Positions 15,401 through 15,566 of a stretch of 15,566 bases of DNA are shown here, piece by piece. The stretch spans positions 20,361 to 35,926 of the forward strand of contig DNLG01000009.1 in the NCBI GenBank assembly GCA_003488525.1, in the 5' to 3' direction. The notes beneath the pieces were generated by a model. It did not search any database. It saw nothing but the letters and a program-made list of their open reading frames with translations, and was not told where the DNA came from. Origin of the DNA: Bacteroidota bacterium (lineage in GTDB: Bacteria; Bacteroidota; Ignavibacteria; Kapaibacteriales; Kapaibacteriaceae). Position numbers and translations under genes: made by a program. Position 1 is the first letter of the stretch. Each line of letters opens with the position of its first letter.

Positions 15401-15566
15401 CGGCAAATCTTGCGGGCGTCCACGTCTACACAACACGCGCTACTTCAGCTTCGGTTGCGACGGCCCTTCTCACACCAAACAATGCTTCGTATTTCATGCA
15501 GGGTGACTCTATCGTGAACAACACGATCGTGGTCGGTGCCGATGCATTCGATGGTACAGGAGCACT
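12475..15566 (+). CDS. Large secreted protein with GEVED-like, CARDB-like and beta-helix regions (3' end cut off)
   Basis: The frame is open from the ATG at 12475 to the window edge (1030 codons). Residues 1-27 form a signal peptide ending in ELSAQ. Residues 28-175 look like a GEVED-type domain: SGYEYFT, FAMWIDLDQDGIFQPEERQF and GGECEDYNLDI. Around 343-380 (VEAVFQNSGLDTV) and 473-555 (FRPEAVFENNGIQDLSN, then GGEYRFCFRVEYPGD) are CARDB-like immunoglobulin-fold segments. From about residue 700 onward, repeated turns such as KFIGNEINGFGYGI, IRNNLIFNVRRAGIFA, VQIVGNRIYNVG and NEISGV indicate a right-handed parallel beta-helix, rich in Asn, Gly and Thr. A T9SS sorting domain would be expected beyond the window. 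The role could be adhesion or surface structure; no catalytic residues were recognised. No strong Shine-Dalgarno sequence precedes the start, but the signal peptide fits it. Confidence 0.85.
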   Translation, partial: MNRFYTVLLRVFVLVAMFGAGSELSAQYCRPTLAPGWWGNGITFFRFGSFSRASATSDFNNQSGYEYFTTTSITAFRGVANQVTVNSNTFGTQVFAMWIDLDQDGIFQPEERQFCTVYTDFGQGNANLNVTLNCSARAGRTRLRVMLQTNTATCPNDPCVFPGAVGGECEDYNLDIIGGFVSSFPNDTPDSSAILPRGNIYDGSTANRPMPSVSIRAGAAGAQTVLRYRIFGPAPLTDTVYSADWTAVAPTSGTFPQTFTSSPTVATGRLAGAGAALNTTNAVGGEYILLIRSVPTGNSCADEYSRAFTIAVNRDISTRQLRSPTTNEPPRKFKYPNTTPIPVEAVFQNSGLDTVKQFQGVVRLFDPSGNQEYIDTASINEPTAPSVRLTQTFDNFNPFAGGHPVGLHRGTACAELIDPFPDENTFNDCLPRPGAAPIVFEIGYNEEPAVNSVTVPALTAASYLQTLIQGRSFRPEAVFENNGIQDLSNVPVRLIITRLPNTQVYNQTGIVPDIAAGQFNKAIYTFPAFTPTEGGEYRFCFRVEYPGDPVPGNNELCVTRTVEPNLNGVYTIGTTVTGPRNFPTIDSALNVLYFRGVSGPVTFEFTDATYTVTKNGVTTPAIDLSSRIIGTSATNTITFRPSIERSIAKGAVTINMVTESGVGVLFGQNAAPSNPYAIQRQTYFSNAQNANSAGNITFDGGLQKAIRFTMRKNIQPSFPSPFVSVFYLSSGSSNISIQNVLVENAAGVTPSYADSLPQVQFNSGSNQFRFEGNTRGTTISYTAGITQRDTINPDNLGNLDTLINTNNKFIGNEINGFGYGIVSIGIGSLIKGGINEFRPYYNTGTEIRNNLIFNVRRAGIFAAYEDGVQIVGNRIYNVGLATGGNPRNVAGIMAGGEARYNNMNLVIAQNEISGVAGNTWTRGITVEQARNEYQTVTGMNKGFGPRSQGLVVFPNKAERTYITSNAIWGLTRGSSTANLAGVHVYTTRATSASVATALLTPNNASYFMQGDSIVNNTIVVGADAFDGTGA

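Noticed and set aside
14725..15423. Minus-strand open frame of 232 codons
   Set aside because: It is antisense to the beta-helix coding sequence, with no ribosome site or recognisable domain.
1..15566. CRISPR array, insertion sequence, phage or toxin-antitoxin genes
   Set aside because: No regularly spaced repeats, transposase motifs or paired small toxin-like genes were seen; the FG-GAP repeats are protein-level repeats within one gene.

Overview
The window most likely comes from a Bacteroidota/Chlorobi-group bacterium. Candidatus Kapaibacteriota is my best guess, but it is an inference. Four signs support this. The alkaline phosphatase at the left edge carries the start of a type IX secretion (T9SS) C-terminal sorting domain. 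The rpsT promoter has the Bacteroidota form TTTG-N19-TATCTTTG. There are large secreted FG-GAP/UnbV and GEVED/beta-helix proteins. Base composition is moderately GC-rich. Several genes also have good Shine-Dalgarno sequences, which is unusual for the class Bacteroidia and favours an early-branching relative.

Layout. Positions 1-1929 (minus strand) hold a PhoD-type alkaline phosphatase whose C-terminus is cut by the window edge. A short divergent gap follows. Then comes a compact plus-strand cassette: a 51-residue DUF2256 zinc-ribbon protein (1996-2151), a shortened CRY-DASH-type photolyase/cryptochrome (2141-3286), an iron-sulfur (6-4) photolyase-like protein of the PhrB family (3286-4749) and a membrane acyltransferase (4758-5912). 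The first three overlap each other and the fourth starts 8 bases later, so this looks like one operon, centred on light-driven DNA repair. It converges on a minus-strand unit of rpsT followed by tRNA-Arg(ACG), and the two share a strong hairpin terminator at 5915-5939.

From 6413 a second plus-strand operon runs murQ (cell-wall sugar recycling), a thioredoxin-fold protein with one cysteine in its motif, and a DedA membrane protein. tRNA-Leu(TAA) follows 11 bases later. A 1196-residue secreted protein with 14 FG-GAP/VCBS calcium-loop motifs and a central UnbV/ASPIC domain starts 35 bases after the tRNA. A 174-base gap follows. The last gene (12475 to the right edge, incomplete) is a secreted protein of more than 1030 residues with a GEVED-like domain, CARDB-like segments and a beta-helix.

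Within the window there is no CRISPR array, insertion sequence, phage gene or defence system that I can support. The most unusual item is the CRY-DASH protein. It lacks about 40 residues of the antenna-domain core, the usual C-terminal tail and one tryptophan of the classic electron-transfer chain, and it sits in an operon with an apparently complete iron-sulfur photolyase.
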